Of a stretch of 64,000 bases of DNA, positions 1-10,995 are shown one piece after another. The notes under the pieces are model-generated. The model saw only the letters and a list, made by a program, of their open reading frames with translations. It made no database searches and was not told the DNA's origin. Each line of letters starts with the position of its first letter. Position 1 is the first letter of the stretch. Location: positions 434,001-498,000 of the forward strand of contig JAUPSS010000005.1 of NCBI GenBank assembly GCA_040285825.1. Direction: 5' to 3'. Origin of the DNA: Eukaryota sp. TZLM1-RC. Its lineage: Eukaryota > Metamonada: BaSk clade. The translations under genes and the position numbers were made by a program.

Positions 1-133
1 TCCTTTACAACAACAACAAAAACAACAAAAACCCTGACCACTGAAATTGAAATTGTTAACCGAAATTATCTTTGTTACAGTTTCGGAAATCCTGAATCTC
101 TTTTTTAACCAAAATTAGCATGTTTTTCGACAT

Positions 134-532
134 GTGAACACTAAAGATGTGCATCGTCCGGACTAATCGGACTACGAACTAGTCCGTTCAAACGAATCAC
201 GGACTAGACTACTCTGAAACTAAACGGACGAACTACGGACTAGACCAGCCAATCAACGGATGAGAAACGGGCGCACTACGGACTAGTTCATAGTTCATTT
301 GAGCAGACTAAAGACCAGATTTTAGTTCGATTGAACGCACTACGGACTACCTCATGAAACAACTCAGTTGACAATAAACTTTATTAACCAAATGGAGAAA
401 TATGATGAAAGATGAACTGTGTATTGAATGTATATAATATGTTAGTAGGCTTTACAATCAACATCAACCCTCCGTTCTTTGATAGGAAACTCTGAAAGGT
501 AGTTTAGTTGTTTGCCCATCTCTACTGAACAC
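134..532. mobile_element. hAT-like non-autonomous element (MITE) with 8-bp target duplication
   Basis: A 383-bp body (142-524) starts with TAAAGATGTGCATCG and ends, read on the opposite strand, with TAGAGATGGGCAAAC; the first 12 bases match at 10 positions. It is flanked by GTGAACAC (134-141) and CTGAACAC (525-532), 7 of 8 identical. An 8-bp duplication and a TAGAGATG-type terminus are typical of hAT transposons. There is no coding sequence, so it would depend on a transposase elsewhere. One end is full of short subterminal repeats. Call inferred from structure only. Confidence 0.6.
157..352. repeat. Degenerate CGGACTA(G/C) subterminal repeats
   Basis: The motif ACTACGGACTAG and close variants recur at least five times, including a palindromic form around ACTAGTCCG near 178-186. 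The cluster lies inside the left half of the hAT-like element. Subterminal repeats in hAT elements bind transposase, so this may be the binding region. Confidence 0.6.
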
Positions 533-867
533 TACCCTATGGTCATTATCAGATAGTTCGAACAACCATTATTTGGAAACATTTAAAATCTGAACAACAA
601 TTGAAAAAACACCTAAATATCTTTGAAACACCGAGGAAGGAACTTTTTAATCCTGAGGATCTGATCGCAGAGGCTCTGTAGAACAATTTTGATTTACAAT
701 TGGAATTCCACCTTTTTCCTCCTGAGATTCACTACAATTGAAGAATTACTTTTATAGGAATTTTGATGAACAAAAATGAATTTCAGGAATTTGGATAACT
801 TCTTGAAAATTTTTTTAAATATTGTATTTTATTGGACTTCAACACTTAATAAAATCAAATTAGAATT
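525..867. other. Unassigned AT-rich spacer
   Basis: No coding frame with recognisable content and no repeat shared with the rest of the window was found. Confidence 0.5.
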
Positions 868-975
868 AACGCGACTAAATTCAATGAACCACGATTTCAT
901 CTACAACATCCGCATCTGCTTGTCTTCTCGCCATTGTTTCTCTTATTCAATGAAAGAACCGTGGTAATCCATAAA
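868..975 (-). pseudogene. RLE-B retroelement, 3' tail remnant
   Basis: Read on the minus strand this is a diverged copy of the last ~100 bp of RLE-B (the end of the ORF up to the conserved 3' tail), matching the region around 5540-5645 with substitutions and small indels. Only the tail survives. Confidence 0.6.
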
Positions 976-1029
976 TAGTAAACTGAATTGGAGAGCATCA
1001 TTATGAATCACCTAAATCAGAATTTAATA

Positions 1030-1835
1030 ACATAATATTTATGGACTTCTTTTAAAAAACATTGAGTGGATTTTAATGATGCGTTTTCGTTGTTTTCTAT
1101 GACCATACAATTTGCCTAATCATTCAACATGTAAATGTGGTAAACCTCTTTTGTTTACTCAACTTCTGAACTGTAAACATTTTATTACATGTAAAAGTAA
1201 AGTAAATAACAATGGCAGGGACCAAATTTATGTCATGTGCAAATTATATCGAGTAGGTTCTTTTTTAGAGCCTTTGTAATTAAAATCAATTCTTGATGAT
1301 TCCAATAGTACGCGCTACAATAAAGCTTCTATCGGTCTGACAAAGTTGATTTGGTTGTTCCCGGCTTAATGGTAGTTTTACCATTGTAGACGCCATTTCC
1401 GTTGACCCTTGTAATTTTTCTAATGAACATTTAATTAATTTAGTTGTCAATACTCCTCTTCTTACTGGGGAAAAATACAAATTTGCTGAATACGCGAAAC
1501 CTATTTCTTCTGTCAAAGAAAATTCTTATGCCCAATATAACTTATGTCCTTTTGTTTTTTCTTACATTGATCTTCAGGTTAGGGTTCCTTGACTTTCCTT
1601 GAGGATTTCAATGTAAATGTAAAGGAACGGACTGGAAGAATTTTCAATCGTGTTTACTGGTAAATCAGGATTGTATTTTCTACTTATAACGGATTGGTGA
1701 AATTTATTTCTCATTCACCTTCTTCTTTAGAGAAATTTTCTGAATCTTTAGTAATTAACTGGTTCGATGTGGGAGAGGCAGGTTTTGAGGGTGTGGAGCT
1801 TTAGTTGTGTATTTGATGATTATTTATTCATTATT
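1030..1835 (+). pseudogene. RLE-C retroelement, C-terminal remnant
   Basis: The frame can be followed through MRFRCF, the zinc motif CKCGKPLLFTQLLNC (C-x-C-x7-H-type with H replaced by Q) and the RLE-like region. In-frame stops (for example a TGA in the tryptophan position of FLWP) and frameshifts break it. It is 5'-truncated near 1030. Its 3' tail (about 1720-1835) is the same tail that recurs in the array at 30655-36710. A cargo repeat follows directly. Confidence 0.8.
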
Positions 1836-3110
1836 TGATAAATGAAATAAGATTGTTTTACTATTTAGAAAATGCCTTGTTTTTGTTCTCTTTTCATGAG
1901 GACCCACAAAACTTGCATGTTTTTTGATCAACGTCTTGTCAAGGGTTTATAGATGTGTCAATGGTCTGTCCCCTTGGTCGTCACAATACGGACCACTCTT
2001 TGCCGAGAACTTTGTAACAGATTTACTGCACAAGCAAAGTTTGCCCTCTCCACTGCTCCTGATGTTCATGCCCGTTCATCACGTCTGTACCCATTGAGCT
2101 CCACCTCCGATCACACACCAATCCTTAAAAGAACCAATGCCACGTCACGCCATGTCATCAGTTTTACGCCGAATCACAATTGCTAATACCTTTGGTCAAC
2201 AGCTTTCATTAGTACGTATACCCAAGCTTAAGTGTGTATTTCTCCTTTCTCTTTTGCTATATGAACCAACTCCCCATCTAGTGTGACAGAATCACTCTAT
2301 TTCAAAGGCTACTTCTTTGGTAAGTAATCCTTAGAGGATTACTCCTATAGAATAAATATCAGAAGCTTCTGTTATTCTATTATCGAAAACCTCTAAAGCT
2401 GCATATTTGGGGGTAAAGGTTAGAGAAGTGGATATTCGGGTGGTTTTAGCTATTACTTTAGAAGTACCAAAGTCGGCTATTCTTAGTTGACCATTAACTT
2501 CATTTTTTCAGGTGTGAGTGTCCTTAAATGACTGATCTGCAATGGATTGCTCTCCAGAGCACGTGCATTCGCATTGGCACCTTCGTGACTAATGCAATGG
2601 AAGCCAAGACTCACTTGAAACAATTTGAATCTGTTTTCATGGCCAGATTTTAATAGGTTACAGAAGAAAGATTTTGTTTCGACTATCTTTTCCAAGTAAT
2701 TCTCCTTTTGTTTCTCTCATATTACATCATCAATAGATTTTTGATGGGGTGTTGATCACAAAACATGTAAGTTTTAAATTAACAACTGTTTTCTATTTTA
2801 ATCTCAGTTTTTTATTGTTCTAATTTTAGCAGTTACTTGGTTTCCAATTATTTATAATTATACTTTATAATAAACGTTTCAGATCAAGTTAGTAAGTAAA
2901 TTGTATCAAAAATGTGTAATTGATTATAAATTGCTTGTTTAAAACGTATTAATTATCTATTTGAACAAACAAACCCAGTATTGTTTGGTCACTCCCTTCG
3001 ATAAACAGTATCAATTTGGATGATTGAGCAACTTGATTTCAAATGAAATGAAAAACAATTTATAAATAATGAACAAATTATTGATGTTTTCATAACTCAT
3101 TTGTAAAATT
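1836..3110. repeat. Cargo repeat, solitary copy (kinase-bearing)
   Basis: About 1.27 kb, highly similar to the four cargo copies between 29397 and 35001. As there, it lies directly downstream of an RLE-C 3' tail. It carries a decayed protein-kinase segment on the minus strand (2334-2695). It ends near 3110 where the array copies instead run into the next RLE-C tail, so this copy is a single unit outside the array. Confidence 0.8.
2334..2695 (-). pseudogene. Protein-kinase catalytic-domain fragment, dead
   Basis: On the minus strand one frame reads GQLRIADFGTSK, then LTFTPKYAALEV and EASDIYSIGVIL followed by TAA. These are kinase subdomains VII (DFG), VIII (the APE position reads ALE) and IX (D-x-x-S-x-G). 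Upstream the catalytic loop is only faintly visible in a different frame (a stretch resembling LKSNN). The same TAA follows GVIL in the array copies I translated, so the fragment was dead before it spread. The kinase group is not certain; the text is compatible with the TKL-type kinases common in protists. Confidence 0.75.
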
Positions 3111-3544
3111 ATTTGTTATTAATCAATACTGCCCACTGATCCACTGACCCAAATAATTCAGAACTGATGGAAATAACCCCATGGACTCAACTAATTTACC
3201 AGAGCCTTGATCCTGAACTTGTAGATGGTTTTAATGTCTTAATGTTAGGTGCATTGGTAGGAATGTCATTAGTGCATAGAAATGTGGTAAGTTATCACTA
3301 TTTTCCTCACTTTTGCCCACATGATACCCATTTAATGCATATCAGGATTTTGGGAGGATTTGATACTCTTCTAGTGTGCATCTTCAGTGGAATTTTATTG
3401 TTGTAGAGAGTATTTTAATGCACTTGTTTTCAAATTACTTGTTATTTACAAAGAGACATAATGCATTAAGAACAAAACTTTATGCTTTGTGTTGTTTTTG
3501 GGCTGAAGATTTCTAATGTTATGTTTTTTATAATTTTAATTTAT
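3111..3544. other. Unassigned spacer with an unrecognised 79-codon frame
   Basis: A plus-strand frame at 3167-3406 is open but resembles no family I know and has no visible partner exon. I do not call it a gene. Confidence 0.4.
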
Positions 3545-4337
3545 TCCAACGAGAAACTAAAACACAAATTAAAATTCTAAATCATCATGTCCCAAATTAG
3601 CCAAAAAAAAATGGCTGGAAGTTTTTTTCTTCATAAAATCGACCAGAAGATATTAAAGCAGAAGATAACAGGGGGTAAACACCTTAAATAAAAAGTAAAA
3701 ATAAATAGTAAACACCTCAATTTAAAAATTGAAACTACAATTCTGTTCTGCCAAAATATTTTGTAAAAAAAATTTCCTGTACGTTTTACAATTTCAACAA
3801 AATCATCCAAGAAAGGTAAAGCAAATAGTCCAAGCGTGCCATGTAAGGAAAAGCAAAACTTCTCCTTTGTCCTTTGTAAAGAAAAAGTACATAATGAGTA
3901 TGCGACTCAGCATTCAAGGAAACCAACTTTGCTTTAGATTTATCAATTTTAGCTTTTTCAGCAACAGACAGCGGATTCTTGTGTTTTGACTGAGCTAATG
4001 GCATAAAAGAATTATTGCACACATCAGTTGATCTCACCACAGTAATGTTAGTGGTCCCTTCGAGATCTTCAAGCATTAAATCACCTTTATTTCGATTAAA
4101 AGAATTCACAGTAATTTCATCAACCAAACGAGAGAGTAATGGTTCTAAATAGGAATTAATTCTGTGTGACTCTGACATACAATAGAGATCCCTAACTGCA
4201 TCATCAAGATTAAACAGATGATTGTGAGAAATTTTTGATCCACATTTGCAAATCAAATAATGAGACACGTCATCGGGCCAAATGAAAAATCGAAAACGCG
4301 TTGTACAAGAAAATGTGGTATTATTTAAAAGAAGGTT
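3545..4337 (-). pseudogene. RLE-F retroelement, C-terminal half, 5'-truncated
   Basis: The minus strand reads RFRFFIWPDD, the zinc motif CKCGSKISHNHLFNL (final Cys lost), RDLYCMSESHRINSYLEPLL, a KGDL motif and the RLE tail. The frame shifts near 3800, and the C-terminal part resembles the RLE-F copies at 36880-37165 and 56215-56523. Divergence is high and zinc ligands are missing, so it is an old copy. The adjoining RLE-C copy begins at about 4338 on the opposite strand. Confidence 0.75.
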
Positions 4338-5285
4338 CTAAATTTGAGGCTTGGATTATGAAGTAAGACTTGGCTTGGCCAAAACTAAAAATCCCGCTTT
4401 CGGTAATTTTTTGAAGGATATTCGTGATAGTTCTGCTGCTGCTTTAGTAACTCAAATTCCCTCTGTTTATGGTCTTTTGTTAGAAAACAACGAATGGCTT
4501 CTTAACATGCGTTTTCGTTGTTTTCTGTGGCCAAACAATTTGCCCAATCATTCACCTTGTAAATGTGGTAAACCTCTTTTGTTTACTCATCTTTTGAACC
4601 GTAAACATTTCATTACATTCAGAAGCAAAGTGCATAATAACGTCAGGGACCAAATTTATGTAATGTGCAAATCATATCGAGTAGATTCCTTTTTAGAACC
4701 GCTGTTATCAAATTTTATTCTTGATGACCCCAATATTGATAGTACGTGTTACAACAGAGCTTCCATGGGTCTGACAAGAGGTGATCTAGTTGTTCTCGGT
4801 TTAAATGGTAGTTTTACTATTTTAGACGCCATGTCTATTGACCCTTGTAATTCCCTTAACGAACATCTCATTAACTCGGATGTAAATAATCCTCTTCTTG
4901 CAGGCAAAAAATATAAAATTCCTAAATATGCGAAACCCATTTCCTCGATTAATGAAAATTCTCATGCCCAATATATTTATGCCCCTTTGTTTTCTCTTTT
5001 CTTGGATCTCTAAGTAAGGCTGCTATGGCTTTCCTTAAGAATTACTGTTGTAGTTGTAAAGGAAAGAACTGGAAGAATTTTCAATCGTGATTACTGGCAA
5101 AACAGGATTGTATTTTCTATTTTTAAGGGAATGGTAAAACTGATTTCTGATTTACTGTCTTCCTTTGGGAAATTTTCTGAATCTTTGGCAATTAATTGTT
5201 TTGATGTAGGGGAGGCAGGTTTTGAGGATGTGGAGTTTTAATTGTGCATTTTATGTTTTCATATTCGTTGTTGAATAAAATATTA
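4338..5285 (+). pseudogene. RLE-C retroelement, 5'-truncated copy
   Basis: An open stretch at 4351-5013 encodes 220 residues: RLGLAKTKNPAFGNFL, MRFRCFLWPNNLP, zinc motif CKCGKPLLFTHLLNR (last Cys is Arg), VRDQIYVMCKSYRVDSFLEP, then RGDL and the RLE-like core. A frameshift near 5000 separates the last ~70 codons, which continue to about 5241. The reverse-transcriptase part is absent. The 3' tail ends around TTGTTGAATAAAATATT. Confidence 0.8.
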
Positions 5286-5339
5286 GATCTGAAATTTTTT
5301 TTGAGGAATTTAGGAAATTAAACACGAAGAGGAACTATT

Positions 5340-5455
5340 TTAGACAAAATATGCGAAAGCGGGATTATCATTTTTGGCCAAGCCAAGATGAACATTGAAA
5401 TCCAAGTCTTCAAAAATTATTGTTAATTTTTGTTGCAATTTTTTAACACAATACC
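5340..5455 (-). pseudogene. RLE-A/C-like fragment
   Basis: About 115 bp on the minus strand matches the segment encoding DLDFDVRLGLA in RLE-A and RLE-C. No other part of the element is attached. Confidence 0.6.
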
Positions 5456-5470
5456 TGCAATATATTTGTA

Positions 5471-5526
5471 TTTATTGAATTTGCACACTTAATTGATTTT
5501 AATTTATTGAATTTGCACACTTAATT
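5471..5526 (-). repeat. Duplicated 24-bp RLE-B 3' terminus
   Basis: The 24-bp terminal sequence of RLE-B occurs twice, at 5471-5494 and 5503-5526, exactly repeated with a 32-bp period. Most other RLE-B copies have it once, ending in TTCAATAAAT. Confidence 0.85.
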
Positions 5527-6370
5527 AAATTAACTCATATCTAATGGGACGACTATCATTGAACCAAGATTTCATCTACAAAATCTTGATCTGCTTGCTG
5601 TCTACTTAAAGCTTCTCTTATTCGATTGAAAAACCGTGGTAACCTATTAATAATGTCAATTTGAATCCGTGAACGCCATAAAATATATCAAATCTTTTCA
5701 TTGTTTTTTCTTGAACCATTTTTTGGAAGTCATTCAAAAAAGTTTCTGCTTCATCTGATAATCTTCCATTTATCGAAAATGGGAAAGCAATAAAAACCAG
5801 CTGTGTATTTCTATCGATATTTGCATCTTCAATTTCTTTATCATATTTTCTATGTTTTTCTTTTGCTTTAAAATCCAGAGCAGCCACAGGATTAAGTTTT
5901 CTTCTGTGAACCAAAGTATCGTTTGCAACATTACATGAGACAAAGTCAACAATAGCTTCAGAATTATCAATCCAATCACAGTATACATCACCTCTATCAT
6001 CAGAACCAAAATTATTTAGAGAAAGTGTTTCTTTCAGCAGAGGCTCTTTGATACACGATATCCTTGCAGTTTGTGCCATATTGAAAACAGTGTCTCTAAC
6101 AGCATCATGTAATGAAGAACGATAAGTTATCAATTTAGAGCAATTTAGAGCATGGCGCAAAGTGAGTTGAGGTGAATTCGAACAAATACATTTTTCTTTT
6201 GATAATAATTGGTTAATGGGGATGTTCAAATATAATCTCATTTTTGTTACAAATGCTTCATTAGTAGCACACAATCCAAATCTTCGTGGTACAATGGTTA
6301 CAAAAAGTGAAGAATCTGACACCTTGTTTTCACAAACACCCTTTTCCAATAACAATGAGTGAAGATCTTG
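5524..6370 (-). pseudogene. RLE-B tandem unit 1 (zinc motif plus RLE domain)
   Basis: An 847-bp unit on the minus strand. Its frame (6355-5618) starts inside the ORF at LLEKGVCENK and holds the zinc motif CICSNSPQLTLRHALNC (C-x-C-x9-H-x3-C), RGDV, AIVDFVSCNV and KHRKYDKEI, the likely RLE core. A frameshift near 5690 alters the C-terminus. There is no reverse transcriptase and no start codon of its own. Confidence 0.85.
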
Positions 6371-7218
6371 ATTAAATTAACTCATAACTAATGGGACGAC
6401 TATCATTGAACCAAGATTTCCTCTACAAAATCTTGATCTGCTTGCTGTCTAGCTAAAGCTTCTCTTATTCGATTGAAAAACCGAGGTAATCTATTAATAA
6501 TGGCAAATTGAATCCGTGAACGCCATAAAAAAATATCAAATCTTTTCATTGTTTTTTCTTGAACCATTTTTTGGAAGTCATTCAAAAAAGTTTCTGCTTC
6601 ATCTGATAATCTTCCATTTATCGAAAATGGGAAAGCAATAAAAACCAGCTGTGTATTTCTATCAGCATTAGCCTCTTCAATATCTTTATCATATTTTCTA
6701 TGTTTTTCTTTTGCTTTAAAATCAAGAGCAGTCACAGGATTAAGTTTTCTTCTGTGAACCAAAGTATCATTTGCAACATTACATGAGACAAAGTCAACAA
6801 TAGCTTCAGAATTATCAATCCAATCACAGTATACATCACCTCTATCATCAGAACCAAAATTATTCAGAGAAAGTGTTTCCTTCAGCAGGGGCTCTTTGAT
6901 ACACGATATTCTTGCAGTTTGTGCCATATTGAAAACAGTGTCTCTAACAGCATCATGTAATGAAGAACGATAAGTTATCAATTTAGAGCAATTCAGAGCA
7001 TGGCGCAAAGTGAGTTGAGGTGAATTCGAACAAATACATTTTTCTTTTGATAATAATTGATTAATGGGGATATTCAAATATAATCTCATTTTTGTTACAA
7101 ATGCTTCATTAGTGGCACACAATCCAAATCTTCGTGGTACAATGGTTACAAAAAGTGAAGAATCTGATGACTTGTTTTCACAAACACCCTTTTCCAATAA
7201 CAATGAGTGAAGATCTTG
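6371..7218 (-). pseudogene. RLE-B tandem unit 2 (best-preserved C-terminus)
   Basis: An 848-bp unit. The 266-residue frame (7203-6403) runs uninterrupted through the zinc motif, the RLE core and the natural C-terminus ending in DFVEEILVQ. It begins at the same internal point as units 1 and 3, so it is a truncated piece rather than a functional gene. Confidence 0.85.
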
Positions 7219-8066
7219 ATTAAATTAACTCATAACTAATGGGACGACTATCATTGAACCAAGATTTCCTCTACAAAATCTTGATCTGCTTGCTGTCTAG
7301 CTAAAGCTTCTCTTATTCGATTGAAAAACCGAGGTAATCTATTAATAATGGCAAATTGAATCCGTGAACGCCATAAAAAAATATCAAATCTTTTCATTGT
7401 TTTTTCTTAAACCATATGTTGAAAGTCATTCAAAAAAGTTTCTGCTTTATCTGATAGTCTTCCATTTATCGAAAATGGGAAAGCAATAAAAACCAGCTGT
7501 GTATTTCTATCAGCATTAGCCTCTTCAATATCTTTATCATATTTTCTATGTTTTTCGTTTGCTTTTAAATCAAGAGCAGTCACAGGATTAAGTTTTCTTC
7601 TGTGAACCAAAGTATCATTTGCAACATTACATGAGACAAAGTCAACAATAGCTTCAGAATTATCAATCCAATCACAGTATACATTACCTCTATCATTAGA
7701 ACCAAAATTATTCAGAGAAAGTGTTTCCTTCAGCAGGGGCTCTTTGATACACGATATTCTTGCAGTTTGTGCCATATTGAAAACAGTGTTTCTGACAGCA
7801 TCATGTAATGAAGAACGATAAGTTATCAATTTAGAGCAATTCAGAGCATGGCGCAAAGTGAGTTGAGGTGAATTCGAAGAAATACATTTTTCTTTTGATA
7901 ATAATTGATTAATGGGGATATTCAAATATAATCTCATTTTTGTTACAAATGCTTCATTAGTGGCAAACAATCCAAATCTTCGTGGTACAATGGTTACAAA
8001 AAGTGAAGAATCTGATGACTTGTTTTCACAAACACCCTTTTCCAATAACAATGAGTGAAGATCTTG
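7219..8066 (-). pseudogene. RLE-B tandem unit 3
   Basis: An 848-bp unit with the same boundaries. The frame (8051-7407) ends prematurely at FQHMV. The same lesion occurs in the adjacent long copy (8067-10135) but not in units 1 and 2. The first Cys-pair has also changed to CIS, again shared with the long copy. Confidence 0.85.
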
Positions 8067-10135
8067 ATTAAATTAACTCATAACTAATGGGACGACTATC
8101 ATTGAACCAAGATTTCCTCTACAAAATCTTGATCTGCTTGCTGTCTAGCTAAAGCTTCTCTTATTCGATTGAAAAACCGAGGTAATCTATTAATAATGGC
8201 AAATTGAATCCGTGAACGCCATAAAAAAATATCAAATCTTTTCATTGTTTTTTCTTAAACCATATGTTGAAAGTCATTCAAAAAAGTTTCTGCTTTATCT
8301 GATAGTCTTCCATTTATCGAAAATGGGAAAGCAATAAAAACCAGCTGTGTATTTCTATCAGCATTAGCCTCTTCAATATCTTTATCATATTTTCTATGTT
8401 TTTCGTTTGCTTTTAAATCAAGAGCAGTCACAGGATTAAGTTTTCTTCTGTGAACCAAAGTATCATTTGCAACATTACATGAGACAAAGTCAACAATAGC
8501 TTCAGAATTATCAATCCAATCACAGTATACATTACCTCTATCATTAGAACCAAAATTATTCAGAGAAAGTGTTTCCTTCAGCAGGGGCTCTTTGATACAC
8601 GATATTCTTGCAGTTTGTGCCATATTGAAAACAGTGTTTCTGGCAGCATCATGTAATGAAGAACGATAAGTTATCAATTTAGAGCAATTCAGAGCATGGC
8701 GCAAAGTGAGTTGAGGTGAATTCGAAGAAATACATTTTTCTTTTGATAATAATTGATTAATGGGGATATTCAAATATAATCTCATTTTTGTTACAAATGC
8801 TTCTTTAGTGGCACACAATCCAAATCTTGGTGATACAATGGTTACAAAAAGTGAAGAATCTGATGACTTGTTTTCACAAACACCCTTTTCCAATAACAAT
8901 GAGTGAAGATCTTGATTTATAACAGCCGAGCTGCATATATTATTATAAAGATCATTTTCATACATTCCAGTCAATCGTTTCTGTAATGTTCGAAGATTGT
9001 ATTTTAAATATAAAAGATTCTTTTCTGGAATATTGCCATGAATGATTGGGGAAAGCATCGACTCCATTTTTCTACATCAATTTTTGAAATTTCTTCATTT
9101 AATGCAAAAACAGTGGAACTTTGCGTTGTCATCAATAAATCTTCCCAATCGGCAAGTCTTACAGAAAATTCAAAGACTGCATTTCTGCATCCACCATTAA
9201 AAGCACACGAAGTAAGAATAGAAGCATTCGTCCAACCTAAACCGCCATAATGTGGACTAAGATAGGCATGGTTTGGAATTTGGAACATTTTACATCCCAA
9301 TAATTGTGACAGAACTTTTGCACGTAATTCACTAAACTTCTGAGCCAAAGGCCTAGTGACAAGATGATTTGTAGATCGAAATATATGGTTGAAGTTGGAA
9401 CTAAAACACAGTCTTACAATGGTAAATTTGATATGTTTCTGTATATCTAAAGTCATCATTTGGTCAATTTTATCGGAAATGAGTTCAACTTTTCAAACAA
9501 TTTTTTGGTAATTTCATCATTATTTCCTAAAAACGAACCCAAATGACGAATAGCATCAATTGATAATATAATTTGGCTTGAATTTCAATACCATCAGCAA
9601 TTGCATCACCTGGAGAATTCGATAACAAAACACATTTAAGTAAATTAAGTCGGAGGCCAATTTTGGTAAATAATTCTTTAAAACATACTGTTGCTTTTTT
9701 CACAACATTTAAATCACCTATAAGAACAACATCATCCATATAGGCAATCATTTTTAGCGAAGGAAACATCTCTTGAATTTGTAATAAAATAGGATGAATG
9801 GCCAAACAAAACAAAAGAGGTCTTAAAAGTCAAGTGGTGCTTTTACACCACTTCATGATTTCAAAATGGAATTACCAAATGCATTGTGAGGTTGTGTTGA
9901 TTGGAAGTTAGGCATTAATTCCGGCAAATATTGTAACAAAGCACCATTAATACTGCAACGACTGATTGCATTAAATACATTGCTAAAATCCTTCGACATC
10001 CAAACATTGGACTCATTTTGACAAAATAATACATCTGTAGCAAATATTGCTGAAGAAACTATATCAGTGGTATTAATTCCATACTGAAAAATCAATAAAA
10101 TCGTTTTTGCTCTTTCATTGAACCTGCTTAAACAG
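8067..10135 (-). pseudogene. RLE-B retroelement, long 5'-truncated copy
   Basis: The minus strand reads from reverse-transcriptase subdomains (10095-9853, FQYGINTTD and a degenerate motif A), through the catalytic AYMDDVVLIG (within 9814-9527), the thumb (9459-9004) and the zinc/RLE part (9067-8255). Frames change at about 9840, 9540, 9470 and 9040. Near 9815-9850 part of motif B (GVKQGDPLGP) is deleted, leaving a small inverted repeat. It is truncated at about 10135 and is the upstream end of the tandem series. Confidence 0.85.
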
Positions 10136-10439
10136 TGAAATTACAATTTCAGACTCTAAACTTCAGAAATCTATTAAAAATTACAATGTGTTGGTACCTC
10201 TATCACACATTATGAAAATTGCAGATTAATGATCACCCTTTAAGGTGATTAAATCTCATATCATCATTAAATTCCAGGAATATGATAGTAATTGAATCAT
10301 GTAATGGGAATAATCATTTTCATACATTCCAGTCAATCGTTTCTGTAACACAATACCTCAAATTAACTAGTGTTCTAAATGGTATTTCCTGCACATTATC
10401 GGGAGGCATTTACTCCTGATTTCAGTAGGCAAACAATCA
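10136..10439. other. Spacer with a 40-bp RLE-B scrap
   Basis: Around 10305-10345 a short stretch matches the RLE-B thumb region (compare 8948-8984). The rest shows nothing recognisable. Confidence 0.5.
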
Positions 10440-10800
10440 AGAGCATTTTCAAGGTCTCTTAAATAGTTATTACTTGTAGAATTCAATCAATTAACATCAT
10501 TTGGAAAACGGTTGCAAAATTCAAAAACAAAATTTTTCCCTCCACCAAGGGAAGCAAACCTGACAGAGAATAGTCGATCTTGTGAAATTTATACCACAAA
10601 CATTAGATGATGAAATCACATGACTTTGAATTAGTTCAGAATTGACATTAATCAAAGACGTAAAATAATTTTTCCTCAAATAGTTAAATAAGCAGCAAAA
10701 CTCACGTGAAATATTTGTAGAAGTTGTTCTTAAAATGTGAGTAACTTTACATGCGTAACAAATTTTTAAGACAAAAAACTTAATATGTTTCTAAAAATCA
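10440..10800 (-). pseudogene. RLE-A-like thumb-region remnant
   Basis: The minus-strand reading resembles the RLE-A text KHIKFFMLKICY...THILRS and SSANLGGIGFTKS...LCQSAFLGG, with many substitutions and stops. It is an old fragment, possibly of a separate sub-family. Confidence 0.65.
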
Positions 10801-10995
10801 AAGTAACTTTACTTTTGCGCTTCAAAATAAATAAATTTAATTCGAAAAAAAATTTACTAATGATATAGTATTCAATGTACTATCATATTTGTACTTAAAT
10901 CTAAAACAACCAGCATTCATTATGAAATCAACTGATAATATTTATTACAGACACTACAACACAGACACAACAACTCCAGCTCACATTAAGTACGT

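Noticed and set aside
1953-2186. 77-codon plus-strand frame repeated in all five cargo copies (also 29500, 30952, 32428, 33904)
   Set aside because: It stays open in each copy, but differences between copies are mostly amino-acid-changing, and it lies antisense to the decayed kinase region. It is open because the copies are recent.
3167-3406. 79-codon hydrophobic plus-strand frame
   Set aside because: No family resemblance, no adjoining exon, and it lies in retroelement debris.
5524-8066. A CRISPR-like or satellite array reading of the 848-bp repeats
   Set aside because: The units are coding retroelement 3' ends with shared ORFs, without spacers.
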